From: Lentibacillus sp. JNUCC-1
Lineage (GTDB): Bacteria > Bacillota > Bacilli > Bacillales > Amphibacillaceae
Direction: 5' to 3'
DNA: 64,000 bases
Assembly: GCF_009741735.1 (NCBI RefSeq)
Contig: NZ_WHOH01000001.1
Location: 186,001-250,000, forward strand
The notes under the pieces are model-generated. The model saw only the letters and a program-made list of their open reading frames with translations. It did not search any database and was not told the DNA's origin. This document shows positions 17,515-26,467 of this stretch, in pieces. Position numbers and translations under genes: made by a program. Position 1 is the first letter of the stretch. Every line of letters begins with the position of its first letter.

Positions 17515-17715
17515 TTGGGTGAACAAACAGAATTTCGTGAAGGTGACAAAGCGCCCAATAACGGCATTTATATTGAAGTTGGGGAAACCGGGAGTAATGT
17601 TGAATTCCCAGAACAAGTTGAACTTAAGGCAGGAGAATCTTTTCCGGAACCATCGAATCAAGACCGCATCTGGAAAAATAAACGCGACCTGTCACGCCAA
17701 AGACCACAAAAATAG
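17515..17715 (+). CDS. yjzC: YjzC family protein
   Basis: A 66-residue hydrophilic protein (EFREGDKAPNNGIYIEVGET, then a basic KNKRDLSRQRPQK tail) with the pattern of Bacillus YjzC. Function unknown. TTG 17515 sits eight bases after AGGAGG; the upstream TTG at 17509 is too close. A strong terminator follows. Confidence 0.85.
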   Translation: MGEQTEFREGDKAPNNGIYIEVGETGSNVEFPEQVELKAGESFPEPSNQDRIWKNKRDLSRQRPQK

Positions 17716-17724
17716 AAGCCAGAT

Positions 17725-17763
17725 AAAAAAAGCTGACTCCATGAGTAAGTCAGCTTTTTTTCA
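17725..17763 (+). terminator. Rho-independent terminator after yjzC
   Basis: AAAAAAAGCTGACT pairs with AGTCAGCTTTTTTT across a ten-base loop. Confidence 0.9.
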
Positions 17764-17835
17764 TTCAATACTTATTCACCGTTTAAGATCTATGAAAAAC
17801 AAAAGACAGTCTGTACGCTCAGCCCGTCTTTTAGT

Positions 17836-18414
17836 TTAAATGCCTAACGCTTCTCTTGCAAGTTGGTCGGCCAGCTCATTGCCTTCAATTCCAGTATGAC
17901 CGGCAACTTTATTAAACGAAACAAAAGACGTGTAGTCTTTCATAAATGTTTGATAAGCTTGGGTCATATGGTTTTTGGCCCGCCATGAACCATCAACCCA
18001 GCTGGAAATGCCTTGATAATCATGATGAATGACAATTATTTTACCGCTATCTTTTGCCCACTTTGCCGCCCGCATCGCTGCAGCCAATTCACCTGCAACA
18101 TTATTCATCGAAGACGCCTCTTTGTTTGTACCAACACCTGCATCACTGTGTATCAATGAACCTTGATCATACACCGCAAATGCCCAGCTGTAGCGGCCAT
18201 CTGTATAACTGCCATCAACAAACACATCCAGACCCCCATGGTTGGTTTCCGATGTTTTGGTTTTTCCCCCATTAACATACGCTTCCGCCTCTTCTCGTGT
18301 AGGAAAACTTTTAAACTGGGCCCCTTTAAACCCTGTTACCTGTTTCTGACACGTCGGCCAGCTTGTAAAGACACCCGTTTCCCTTCCTGCACGGACACCG
18401 TAAAACTTTGCCAT
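17836..18414 (-). CDS. Ribonuclease HI with N-terminal viroplasmin domain
   Basis: 192 residues. The N-terminal KFYGVRAGRETGVFTSWPTCQKQVTGFKGA unit (about 3-45) is the hybrid-binding viroplasmin domain; the C-terminal RNase H fold has D in VFVDGSYTDG, E in AGELAAAMRA, D in IHHDYQG and D in GNELADQLA, so the DEDD site is complete. It cleaves RNA in RNA-DNA hybrids. ATG 18414 has GAGGAG nine bases upstream; two upstream in-frame ATGs are less well placed. Confidence 0.92.
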   Translation of the reverse strand: MAKFYGVRAGRETGVFTSWPTCQKQVTGFKGAQFKSFPTREEAEAYVNGGKTKTSETNHGGLDVFVDGSYTDGRYSWAFAVYDQGSLIHSDAGVGTNKEASSMNNVAGELAAAMRAAKWAKDSGKIIVIHHDYQGISSWVDGSWRAKNHMTQAYQTFMKDYTSFVSFNKVAGHTGIEGNELADQLAREALGI

Positions 18415-18449
18415 TTGCTTCATCTCCTCGTTCAAGTTTGCTCTGTATA

Positions 18450-19331
18450 TTATAGTTCCACTTCATCTTTATGACCAGTCACTTCCCTTAAGAACGTGGA
18501 TCCTAGAATGCAAATCCCTCCAACAATTTGCAGCACACTCATACTTTCACTCAATATAATGGCTGCCATAAGCACCGCCGAAATCGGGTCTATATAGCTA
18601 TAGATGCCAATCGTTTGTCCATCAAGTTTCTGCAAGGCGGGAAAATACAATAGATATGCAACACCCGTGTGAATGACTCCGAGAATTGAGACCAACACGA
18701 GCGACTGCGTATCAAGTCCGGAATAGTTCATTGTTTCTGTAAAAACTACATAGGGCAACAGGACCAACGAAGCAATGGACAGTTGCATGACAGTCGTTTC
18801 AAAATCCGACAACCCTTTAAGAAACTTATTCATTAAAATTACACTTGCGTAAAAGCCCGCTGCCAACAAGCCGTAACCAATACCGATCGGATGATTTAAG
18901 GCTTCGGAGCCCATCCCCGAATCAGGCTGTACGACCAAAAACAGACCGAGGAGCGCAACCACAATACTGAGCCCCTTCTTCCATGTCCAATTTTCTTTTA
19001 ATAAGAAGGGAGCCAGCACCATGACAAAGACCGGCGCAAAATAATAACTGAGCGTTGCATTGGAAACCGTCGTATACTGGTAGGCTTCAAACAGAAAAAT
19101 CCAGTTGAACCCCAATGCCGTTCCGGATGTAAGCAAAAGCACCAGATTTTGTTTACTTGTTTTAAAGTTAAATCTCTGTTTTACCAGAAAACTGGCTCCG
19201 ATTAGAAACACGCTGCCAATCACACCTCTGAAGAGCGCAATTTCACTAGATAAAAGATTAATGTTTTTTACAAACAATCCGATGCTCCCGAACAATAACA
19301 TCACAATAATAAACGCAAACTTCGCTTTCAC
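18450..19331 (-). CDS. EamA family (DMT superfamily) transporter
   Basis: About 293 residues from GTG 19331 with ten hydrophobic spans arranged as two EamA repeats (TSGTALGFNWIFLFEAYQYTTVSNATLSYYFAPVF in the first; LGVIHTGVAYLLYFPALQKLDGQTIGIYSYIDPI in the second). Such carriers usually export amino acids or related metabolites; the substrate is not inferable. Upstream in-frame sequence up to 19454 looks non-coding (Cys/Phe-rich) and lacks a ribosome site. Confidence 0.88.
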   Translation of the reverse strand: MKAKFAFIIVMLLFGSIGLFVKNINLLSSEIALFRGVIGSVFLIGASFLVKQRFNFKTSKQNLVLLLTSGTALGFNWIFLFEAYQYTTVSNATLSYYFAPVFVMVLAPFLLKENWTWKKGLSIVVALLGLFLVVQPDSGMGSEALNHPIGIGYGLLAAGFYASVILMNKFLKGLSDFETTVMQLSIASLVLLPYVVFTETMNYSGLDTQSLVLVSILGVIHTGVAYLLYFPALQKLDGQTIGIYSYIDPISAVLMAAIILSESMSVLQIVGGICILGSTFLREVTGHKDEVEL

Positions 19332-19431
19332 CCTGAATCCCCCGCATCCATCCAAAATATGAACCAATATTATCTCATGGGGGCATAAGAAAAAACAACA
19401 TAAATTAACACAGTTATAAACCCTAATGAAT

Positions 19432-20027
19432 AGTAGACACAAACTGCGAACCAATCAAAACTTGAATGACTGCTTCTGGCAACTAACCACCACAATAAGA
19501 GAATCGTGATTTGCGCTGCGGGAAGTCGCTTTCCGCGGGCACGGCCTCAGCCTCCTCGCTCGCAAAAACCGCTCGCTGTGGGGTCTTCGGACTCGTGCTG
19601 TTCCTGCAGGAGTCGACTTCCCTCCGCTCCAATCACTATATGTTAAAGTGGTGTTTGGACGGTTCTGCTCAAAATTCAAGTAAGAACGTAAACACTTCTT
19701 TAGCAGTTAGTACTAGGTCCACTTATGCATATTAATTCCGATTTATGCGTAACCACGGCTTGCTTATGAGCATTTATTTCCTTTTATAAGTGATCCCAGC
19801 TCCTATATGCGCATTCACACCTCCAACCGTTCTGCTTACGCAAGAGAAAGAAGGTGAGCATTCCACACCTAGCTCGGGGGAAACACGGAGACTCCTGCGG
19901 GATGCAAAGCCTCGGTGAGACCCCGGAGGTCGGCAGACCGAGGAGGCTCAGCAGCGCCCGCGGAAAGCGCAGTGTTTCCCCCGAGCGGCTGCACGAGGCA
20001 GTCATAGGTTAGTTCGCAGTTTACTTA
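19432..20027. repeat. Large noncoding repeat, copy 2 (uninterrupted, 596 bp)
   Basis: The reference copy. It begins AGTAGACACAAACTGCGAAC and ends GTTCGCAGTTTACTTA, sharing the inverted core AAACTGCGAAC. Order: palindromic arm with GGAAGTCGCTTTCCGCGGGC and GGAGTCGACTTCCCTCCG; a TTGGACGG segment; the periodic array (19723-19808); and a long hairpin arm from CTCGGGGGAAACAC to GTGTTTCCCCCGAG. No protein is encoded. It fills the gap between the EamA gene and the Bce-type permease. Confidence 0.75.
19723..19810 (-). repeat. 20/21-bp periodic array in repeat copy 2
   Basis: TTAT-type units start at 19723, 19743, 19764, 19784 and about 19805, spacing 20, 21, 20, 21; it is the inverted counterpart of the array in copy 1. 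Confidence 0.6.
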
Positions 20028-20061
20028 AGCTATGAATTTAAGATCTTAAAAAAGAGCATTT

Positions 20062-20096
20062 TAAAACAGGGCACCTACATATAGGGATGCCCTGCC
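20062..20096 (-). terminator. Terminator after the Bce-type operon
   Basis: On the minus strand CAGGGCA pairs with TGCCCTG and is followed by TTTTAAAA. Confidence 0.65.
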
Positions 20097-20108
20097 TTAA
20101 TGCTATTT

Positions 20109-22079
20109 CTATAACGCCTCTCTAATCACACGTTTGTAATAAAGGACCGATAACATACCGAAGATGGAATACAACCCTGTATAGATCAGCATGACAATGA
20201 TCATAGGCGTCACCATTTCTGTTCCGAAGAAAAACCAACCAGATTTGACTGCAAAGTAACTGTGGCTTAACCCAATGATCAGCGGAATACCGAAGTTAAA
20301 AATTTGTTTAATAGAAATCCCTTTAATCAAATCCGCCTGTGTAAAGCCAAGTTTTCTAAGAATCGTGTAGTTCGGCTTTTCATCTTCACTTTCATCCATT
20401 TGTTTAAAGTAGAGAATACAGCCGGAAGTGATCAGAAAAGCAAGACCCAGAAAACCGACAATGAACATTGTCAGACCGACATTCATTTTTTGGTCTTGTA
20501 TTGCCGCATATTGTGATTCATAGCCAGCCCATTTGGCAAAACCCATATCATGGAACATCTCATCTGCTTGTTCTATATGACGGTTATCTTTAATGTTCAC
20601 GCCTGTATACTTGGAAAACTCACTGCTGATATCTGGATTTGTGTCAGCCGCAAGCTGTTCATAAATCAATTGGTCGACAACAGCAACGGGAAAAGCGCCG
20701 TTTAGCCGTGCTGGCAGAATATTTATATCTTTAAACCCTTTAAACTCAAGGTCATGAGTAGTACTCTCACCTGACAGACTGAGTTCTCCTTGGTCTTTGA
20801 AACGGATGATTTTATCCAAGATTTCAGCCTTGTTTACAAACCACACTTCAGACTCTTCTGCGTCAAGTTCCTCAATCCCCTCATCACTGATGACGATCAT
20901 AGGCGTTTCCTCGGAATTGAACATTGATGTTGAAGCATCTTCATCGCCCGACAATGCAATAACATCCGAGAGGTTTGCCATACTTTGCTGTAAATCCAGA
21001 TGATGTGACGTATATTCGATTCCTGCTTCATCCAAAGCTTTCATAAACATATCCGGTTGCGGAGCCTCCTCTGCACTCACCGGATTCGGAATGCCAAAAT
21101 CATCAGGAATATTCTCCTCGGCCGTCTTTTCCGCAGAGTAATAAGAAATATAACTGAGCGACAACAACCCGATCGCAAGCGCTGACGCAGTCGTTATGAC
21201 GGTTAATAAAAATGAATTGGACTTCATGCGGAACATGATTGATGAAAGTGACAACACATCATTAACGTTCAAATACCCGCCCTTACGCTTACGGAGAAGA
21301 TTGAAAATAAAGCTGACCGACCCTTTATAAAAGAAATATGTCCCCAGAATGGTTGAGAAAAGTATGGTAATCATAACCAGGAACAACTGAGTGCCCAGTA
21401 CGTCACTGCTGAACAATTTCGACGATAGATAATACCCAAATAAAATCATGGCAATCCCCAAGATACCGATAACGGCTTGCCATATTGACATACGCTTAAT
21501 CTTCAGCTGGGCAGTAGATGTCACTCGAAACAAGGCTAAAATGGTTTGCCGTTTAATAAACACAGCATTCATGATCATGAGCAGCACATAAATCACTGTA
21601 AAAACAAGTACTGTCTGGACTAAAGCTTCTGGTGAGAAATGAAGCGAGGCCACATCTTCCACACCTGTAAGCCTGAATAACATCATCATTAACAGTTTTG
21701 ACACTGAAAAACCCAGAAACACGCCAATTACAACAGAGCCGAAGTATAATATAATGTTTTCGACACTCAGAATCCTAAAGATCGCACCTTTTGTCATGCC
21801 GATCAACTGGAACAATCCGATCTCTTTTCCTCGACGTTTAATAAACAGTGTATTAGCGTAAAGAAGAAAAACTGAAACAATTGCAATGAGCAAAACCGAT
21901 GCTGCTTTTAAGCCCGCTGCACCTCTGACTGTTCCAGCCGCATCATCCATTGCAGGGTCGTATTGCAAAGTTACAAAGGCAAAATAGAGTGCCACACTGA
22001 AAATCAGGGCAAATATATACAGAAAATAATGCTGAATATTTTTCTTCAAGTTGCGATAAATCAGTTGTTTAATGTTCAT
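20109..22079 (-). CDS. BceB-type ABC transporter permease (FtsX family)
   Basis: 656 residues with about ten membrane spans and a large extracellular domain (about residues 310-530) between spans 7 and 8, the hallmark of peptide-antibiotic detoxification permeases such as BceB. FtsX-like cores lie at both ends ([30 protein letters not shown] near residue 75; [18 protein letters not shown] near 575). It is predicted to free lipid II-cycle intermediates from bound antimicrobial peptides and to signal to the histidine kinase. Its start overlaps the end of the ATPase gene by 11 bases. Confidence 0.93.
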   Translation of the reverse strand: MNIKQLIYRNLKKNIQHYFLYIFALIFSVALYFAFVTLQYDPAMDDAAGTVRGAAGLKAASVLLIAIVSVFLLYANTLFIKRRGKEIGLFQLIGMTKGAIFRILSVENIILYFGSVVIGVFLGFSVSKLLMMMLFRLTGVEDVASLHFSPEALVQTVLVFTVIYVLLMIMNAVFIKRQTILALFRVTSTAQLKIKRMSIWQAVIGILGIAMILFGYYLSSKLFSSDVLGTQLFLVMITILFSTILGTYFFYKGSVSFIFNLLRKRKGGYLNVNDVLSLSSIMFRMKSNSFLLTVITTASALAIGLLSLSYISYYSAEKTAEENIPDDFGIPNPVSAEEAPQPDMFMKALDEAGIEYTSHHLDLQQSMANLSDVIALSGDEDASTSMFNSEETPMIVISDEGIEELDAEESEVWFVNKAEILDKIIRFKDQGELSLSGESTTHDLEFKGFKDINILPARLNGAFPVAVVDQLIYEQLAADTNPDISSEFSKYTGVNIKDNRHIEQADEMFHDMGFAKWAGYESQYAAIQDQKMNVGLTMFIVGFLGLAFLITSGCILYFKQMDESEDEKPNYTILRKLGFTQADLIKGISIKQIFNFGIPLIIGLSHSYFAVKSGWFFFGTEMVTPMIIVMLIYTGLYSIFGMLSVLYYKRVIREAL

Positions 22080-22830
22080 ATTGAACCCCGCCTAACACGC
22101 CCTGAGTCTGAATGATGTCTTTGAAGAATTCCTGGCGTGTCTGATCACCTTTGTATAGCTGTGAATAGATTTGTCCGTCTTTGATAAAAACAACACGTTC
22201 ACTAAAACTTGCTGCAAGAGGGTCGTGCGTCACCATGACAATCGATGCCTCGTGCTTGTCATTCAGATCGCTCAATTTGTTTAGTAGATCAGACGCTGCC
22301 TTGGAATCAAGAGCACCTGTTGGTTCATCAGCAAATATGATGCTTGGATTGTGAACAAATGCACGTGCCGCTGATGTCCGCTGCTTTTGCCCTCCGGAAA
22401 TTTCATTTGGATATTTACTGGCAATATCCTGAATTCCCAAATCCTTAGCCACCGCATCGAATGCTTTATTTGCTTCTTTTTTGGATGCTTTTTTTATAGA
22501 TAAAGGAAGCAGAATATTTTCCTTTACCGTTAATGTGTCCAATAAATTATATTCCTGAAAAATAAACCCCAAATGATGCTTGCGAAATTCAGCAAGTTCC
22601 CTATCTTTCATGCAGCTGATGTCTTTTCCTTTTACTGTGATCTCTCCTTGACTCACCCGGTCAATGGAGGATAGCACATTTAGAAGGGTTGTTTTGCCGG
22701 ATCCGGATGCTCCCATAATGGTCAGAAATTCACCTTCCTGAACCTGCAAGTCAAGTGCGTGAAGCACTTCTTGTTTATTAAATTTGTTCCCGTATGTTTT
22801 ATAAATTTTAGCTGCTTCAAGAATAGCCAT
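22069..22830 (-). CDS. BceA-type ABC transporter ATP-binding protein
   Basis: 253 residues with Walker [10 protein letters not shown] (about 39-47), Q-loop [10 protein letters not shown], signature EISGGQKQR, Walker [13 protein letters not shown] and the H-switch MVTHDP. It energises the neighbouring permease at the inner membrane. A GGAGTGAGTGAGAT ribosome site precedes the ATG. A long inverted repeat about 75 bases upstream may be the response-regulator operator. Confidence 0.95.
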   Translation of the reverse strand: MAILEAAKIYKTYGNKFNKQEVLHALDLQVQEGEFLTIMGASGSGKTTLLNVLSSIDRVSQGEITVKGKDISCMKDRELAEFRKHHLGFIFQEYNLLDTLTVKENILLPLSIKKASKKEANKAFDAVAKDLGIQDIASKYPNEISGGQKQRTSAARAFVHNPSIIFADEPTGALDSKAASDLLNKLSDLNDKHEASIVMVTHDPLAASFSERVVFIKDGQIYSQLYKGDQTRQEFFKDIIQTQGVLGGVQYEH

Positions 22831-22904
22831 ATCTCACTCACTCCTTCTGCTTTTATCATACCCACATTCATTTTTTCTTGCCTTCGCTTTACCTTACAAT
22901 CACG

Positions 22905-22938
22905 AACAGGCATGTGACAATATCGTCACATGCCTGTT
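22905..22938. promoter_or_regulatory. Long inverted repeat, candidate BceR-type operator
   Basis: AACAGGCATGTGAC (22905-22918) and GTCACATGCCTGTT (22925-22938) are perfect 14-bp arms around six bases. The inner TGACG-N4-TGTCA resembles BceR operators (TnACA-N4-TGTAA). It overlaps the kinase stop codon and lacks a T tract, so an operator for the downstream ATPase-permease genes is favoured over a terminator. Confidence 0.5.
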
Positions 22939-23912
22939 ATATCGACAAAGTCATTTTTATTTGGAAATGTTAATGTAAACCGGGTGCCTTCCATCAGTTT
23001 GGATGTTACATGGATGTCAATATGCAACGCATCTGCTGCTTGCTTAGCCAGGTAGAGCCCCATACCAGTTGCCCGTTCATCATAGTGTGCGGTTGTATTT
23101 GTGAATCCACGGTCAAATATTCGCGGAAGATCTTGTTTACCGATGCCTCTGCCGAAGTCTTGGATCACCAGTATGCGCTGCTCATCCTTAGTGTCACTTT
23201 TGATTAATACATCTGTTTTTTCACTGTACTTTACAGCATTGGTCAGCAATTGACGTATGATAAACGCAAACCACTTAGGATCGGTCAAAGCATAAGTTAT
23301 CTGTAAATCGACTTCAAACCCAGTACCCTTTTGCATGCACCACGGTTTCAGAGCTTTTATTTCTTCAAACAACACTGGCTCCAATTCCGTTTCTTCTATG
23401 AATAGATCATTACTGATGAACGGGATGCGCTTTTGATGCAATTGGCGGTCCAACAACAGGTGGATACGCAGCCATTCATACATAAGTTGTGACCTCAAGG
23501 CAGCATCCTCAACGCGGTCAATCATCAGCTGCATGGTGGTTAGAGGGGTTTTGACCTCATGAATCCAACTGAGCATATCCTCCCTTTCTCCTTCAACATC
23601 TGTCGACAAAATGCTCAGCTCACGATTGTGCTGATCATTCTGCTGATTCATCGCTTCAGAGATGATATGTTCAAATGGGGATTGGTTGAGCGGCATCTGA
23701 TCTTGGTCTTTTACTGCTTTATAAAAGCGCGTTTCTTTAAAATACCTGACAACAACAAACACAAGAAAAAACAGAGAAACCAGGAAAACTGTGTACAAGA
23801 TGGCGTTCAGCGGTATACTTCTGTCGAGATAACCAATAAGGATCATGAGCATCTGTGAGAAGATCACAAACATGATCCAGCTTTTCCGTTCTTTTAGGTA
23901 TGTTTTAATCAT
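22926..23912 (-). CDS. BceS-type intramembrane-sensing histidine kinase
   Basis: 328 residues. Two spans at about 13-30 and 37-56 with almost no extracellular loop show it cannot bind ligand outside by itself; this class senses through its ABC transporter. The phosphorylated histidine is in SWIHEVKTPLTTM (about 117), N-box LLTNAVKYS, G1 DFGRGIGKQDLPRIFDRGF and G2 GMGLYLAK. It overlaps the regulator gene by four bases (ATGA). Confidence 0.94.
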   Translation of the reverse strand: MIKTYLKERKSWIMFVIFSQMLMILIGYLDRSIPLNAILYTVFLVSLFFLVFVVVRYFKETRFYKAVKDQDQMPLNQSPFEHIISEAMNQQNDQHNRELSILSTDVEGEREDMLSWIHEVKTPLTTMQLMIDRVEDAALRSQLMYEWLRIHLLLDRQLHQKRIPFISNDLFIEETELEPVLFEEIKALKPWCMQKGTGFEVDLQITYALTDPKWFAFIIRQLLTNAVKYSEKTDVLIKSDTKDEQRILVIQDFGRGIGKQDLPRIFDRGFTNTTAHYDERATGMGLYLAKQAADALHIDIHVTSKLMEGTRFTLTFPNKNDFVDITGM

Positions 23913-24601
23913 AGGCTTTCCTCTTCCCTGGCAACATATCCCTGCCCGACTTTCGTTTCAATTGTCTCACCGAGCCCGATCTCACCCAGTTTCTTTCGCA
24001 AACGGTTCACATTGACCGTTAATGTATTATCACTCACAAACCGCTCATCATCCCAGAGACTTGTGATCAGGTCCTCTCTTGTGACAATTTCATTCTTGCG
24101 TTCTATCAATACTTTTAATATGTACATTTCATTTTTTGTTAGGTCAACGACACCCTGCGTACTGGATACAGTTCCCTTTAGAAAGTCTACTGTTGCACCA
24201 TTCCATGTCTTCAGGTCAAGCTGTGTATCCACATTGTAATTATAAACACGTCTTAAAGTGGCTTGAATCTTTGCGATCAAAACGTCAAAGTGAAAAGGCT
24301 TTTGGATAAAATCATCTGCTCCAAGTTGCATGGACATCACCATATCTGTCGGATGATCCCGTGACGACAGGAAAATGATTGGGACATTAGAATGTGACCG
24401 GATCAATCGGCACCAATGAAATCCGTCAAATTTCGGCAGTTGAATATCGATAACCACCAAGTCTGGTTTGATCGATGTAAACGACTCAAGAACACGGCCA
24501 AAATCGGCAACACCTAAGACTTCATAGGTCCATTGGGACAATCTTTCCTTCACTTCCTGAAATAATGTTTCATCATCTTCAATCAGCATAATCTTAAACA
24601 T
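23909..24601 (-). CDS. BceR-type OmpR-family response regulator
   Basis: About 230 residues. The receiver has acidic IEDDE, phospho-acceptor D in LVVIDIQLPKFDG (about 52) and K in DDFIQKPFHFD; the winged-helix DNA-binding domain covers about 130-228 (NEMYILKVLIERKNEIVTREDL, VNRLRKKL). ATG 24601 begins MFKIMLIEDDE; an upstream in-frame start at 24628 adds unmatched residues. It should activate the transporter genes in response to peptide antibiotics. Confidence 0.94.
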   Translation of the reverse strand: MFKIMLIEDDETLFQEVKERLSQWTYEVLGVADFGRVLESFTSIKPDLVVIDIQLPKFDGFHWCRLIRSHSNVPIIFLSSRDHPTDMVMSMQLGADDFIQKPFHFDVLIAKIQATLRRVYNYNVDTQLDLKTWNGATVDFLKGTVSSTQGVVDLTKNEMYILKVLIERKNEIVTREDLITSLWDDERFVSDNTLTVNVNRLRKKLGEIGLGETIETKVGQGYVAREEESL

Positions 24602-24724
24602 CAATTCCACCACTCTTCCGCATGACAATCTCCTTTAATAGTAATACTTAAGAGGAGTTGAGGCAATACAGAGAGAGACTTATAATACCTTTTCATTTCT
24701 AGATTGTTTTTTGGGTGCTTATGA

Positions 24725-24753
24725 TTGATTTTGATCGTTTATGGTTGTATACT
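24725..24753 (+). promoter_or_regulatory. Promoter of the fru operon
   Basis: TTGATT (24725-24730) and TATACT (24748-24753) are 17 bases apart with TG one base before the -10 box. The TGATTGATTTTGATCG direct repeats overlapping the -35 box could be the FruR operator. Confidence 0.65.
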
Positions 24754-24769
24754 GTTTATAGAATCATAT

Positions 24770-24783
24770 TGAAAGCGTTTAAA
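24770..24783 (+). promoter_or_regulatory. Catabolite-responsive element (cre) before fruR
   Basis: TGAAAGCGTTTAAA matches the CcpA consensus TGWAANCGNTNWCA at all but one position and lies downstream of the promoter, a roadblock position, implying glucose repression of fructose uptake. Confidence 0.7.
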
Positions 24784-24797
24784 GGAGGTTTAACAGG

Positions 24798-25547
24798 TTG
24801 CTGGAATCTGAACGACATCAGCTGATTATTGACAGCTTAGACAACAAACAGGTGGTGAAATTACAAGAGTTAGTGGATTTAACGAATGCTTCTGAGTCAA
24901 CTATACGACGTGATCTCACACATCTTGAAAATAAAAAACACCTCAAACGCATCCATGGGGGTGCTGCTCGACTTCAAGGGAAATTGCAGGAAGCCAGCAT
25001 GACCGAAAAATCCTCCAAAAACCGTCATAATAAACAACTTATTGCGAGCTATGCTGTTCAACTTGTTAAACCAGGTGACAGTATATTCCTCGATGCGGGG
25101 TCGACCGTTTATGAAATGATTGATCAGCTTCCCAAGGACATCGTTGTGGTCACCAATGGTTTGATGCATATTCAAGCCTTGCTGGAGCACGAAATCCCAA
25201 CATACATTACTGGTGGGTATGCAAAATCTAAAACAAACGCTTTAATTGGTCGAGGCGCATTGGAAAGCTTGCACAACTATCGATTTGATAAGTGCTTCAT
25301 GGGGGTCAATGGTATTCATCCGGATTCTGGACTTACAACTCCAGACCAAGAAGAATCACAGGTTAAGCATCTTGCCATGTCGCTTTCACGTGAAGCTTAT
25401 GTACTCGCTGACGAATCGAAGTTCTCCGAGATCACATTCTCAAAAATAGCCAATCTCGATGCAGCAACGATCATTACTGATCAATTGGCGTCAGAAACAA
25501 GATCTCTCTACCCTGATCAAATTCATATAAAGGCAGTGATGTCATGA
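24798..25547 (+). CDS. fruR: DeoR-family regulator of the fructose operon
   Basis: 249 residues: N-terminal DeoR helix-turn-helix (RHQLIIDSLDNKQVVKLQEL...SESTIRRDLTHLE, about 6-50) with a C-terminal sugar-phosphate sensor domain (GDSIFLDAGSTVYEM, MGVNGIHPDSGLTTPDQEE). Family members respond to fructose-1-phosphate. TTG 24798 follows AAAGGAGG. First gene of fruRKA; its stop overlaps the fruK start. Confidence 0.93.
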   Translation: MLESERHQLIIDSLDNKQVVKLQELVDLTNASESTIRRDLTHLENKKHLKRIHGGAARLQGKLQEASMTEKSSKNRHNKQLIASYAVQLVKPGDSIFLDAGSTVYEMIDQLPKDIVVVTNGLMHIQALLEHEIPTYITGGYAKSKTNALIGRGALESLHNYRFDKCFMGVNGIHPDSGLTTPDQEESQVKHLAMSLSREAYVLADESKFSEITFSKIANLDAATIITDQLASETRSLYPDQIHIKAVMS

Positions 25548-26467
25548 TCTACACCCTTACACTCAATCCGTCACTGGATTATATTTTACAGTTGGATGAC
25601 CTTCAGACAGGCAGATTAAACCGGGTTGATAAAACTTTTAAATTTCCCGGTGGCAAAGGAATTAACGTCTCCCAGGTTTTAAAGACACTTGGTATTGACA
25701 GCGTGACACTTGGCTTAATTGGTGGCTTTACCGGGGACCGCCTGTGCCAGCTTCTGCACAAGAAAGACATTCGAACGGATTTCATACAAGTCGAGGAAGA
25801 CACACGCATTAATGTCAAAATTAAAGCTCAGGAAGAAACAGAACTGAACGCCAAAGGACCTACCTGCTCACAAGAAAAATACCAAGCGCTGACAGACCAG
25901 ATTAAGAAACTCACAACGAATGATATGTTGATCCTATCCGGCAGTATTCCTTCAACTTTACCCGACACAACGTATGAGCAGCTGGCAGGTATCTGTTATG
26001 AGCAGGGCACGCCATTTGTGGTTGATGCTGAAGGAGATTTGCTGAAACGTGTTCTTCCATACAAACCATTTTTAATTAAGCCCAATCACCACGAACTCGG
26101 TGAACTTTTTGATACTAAAGTCACAACTGCAGAAGAGGCAATTCCATATGGAAGAAAACTGATCCAAGATGGGGCCCAGCATGTTCTTGTTTCACTTGCA
26201 GGAAACGGCGCAGTTCTGATCAGCAAAGACAAGACGTTCATCACCTCAGCTCCGAGGGGAAATATTGTCGGTTCAGTCGGTGCTGGCGATTCCATGGTAG
26301 CAGGCTTTATTGCAGGATACCATGCGTCTCATTCCACATATGAAGCGTTCAAGTTAAGTGTTGCTGCAGGAAGTGCCACAGCTTTTTCCAACGGTTTAGC
26401 CACTGAAAAAATGATTCACAGCTTATTATCTGATATCAAACCTGTTTCGAGAGGAGACTCATTATGA
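25544..26467 (+). CDS. fruK: 1-phosphofructokinase
   Basis: 307 residues of the PfkB family: substrate motif FPGGKGINVSQVL (about 35-47), KPNHHELGELF, and ATP/catalytic motif VGSVGAGDSMVAGF with the base Asp. It phosphorylates fructose-1-phosphate to fructose-1,6-bisphosphate. Overlaps fruR and fruA by four bases each, so translation is coupled. Confidence 0.95.
   Translation: MIYTLTLNPSLDYILQLDDLQTGRLNRVDKTFKFPGGKGINVSQVLKTLGIDSVTLGLIGGFTGDRLCQLLHKKDIRTDFIQVEEDTRINVKIKAQEETELNAKGPTCSQEKYQALTDQIKKLTTNDMLILSGSIPSTLPDTTYEQLAGICYEQGTPFVVDAEGDLLKRVLPYKPFLIKPNHHELGELFDTKVTTAEEAIPYGRKLIQDGAQHVLVSLAGNGAVLISKDKTFITSAPRGNIVGSVGAGDSMVAGFIAGYHASHSTYEAFKLSVAAGSATAFSNGLATEKMIHSLLSDIKPVSRGDSL

Noticed and set aside
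22905..22938. Rho-independent terminator of the two-component operon
   Set aside because: No T tract follows on either strand; an operator is more likely.
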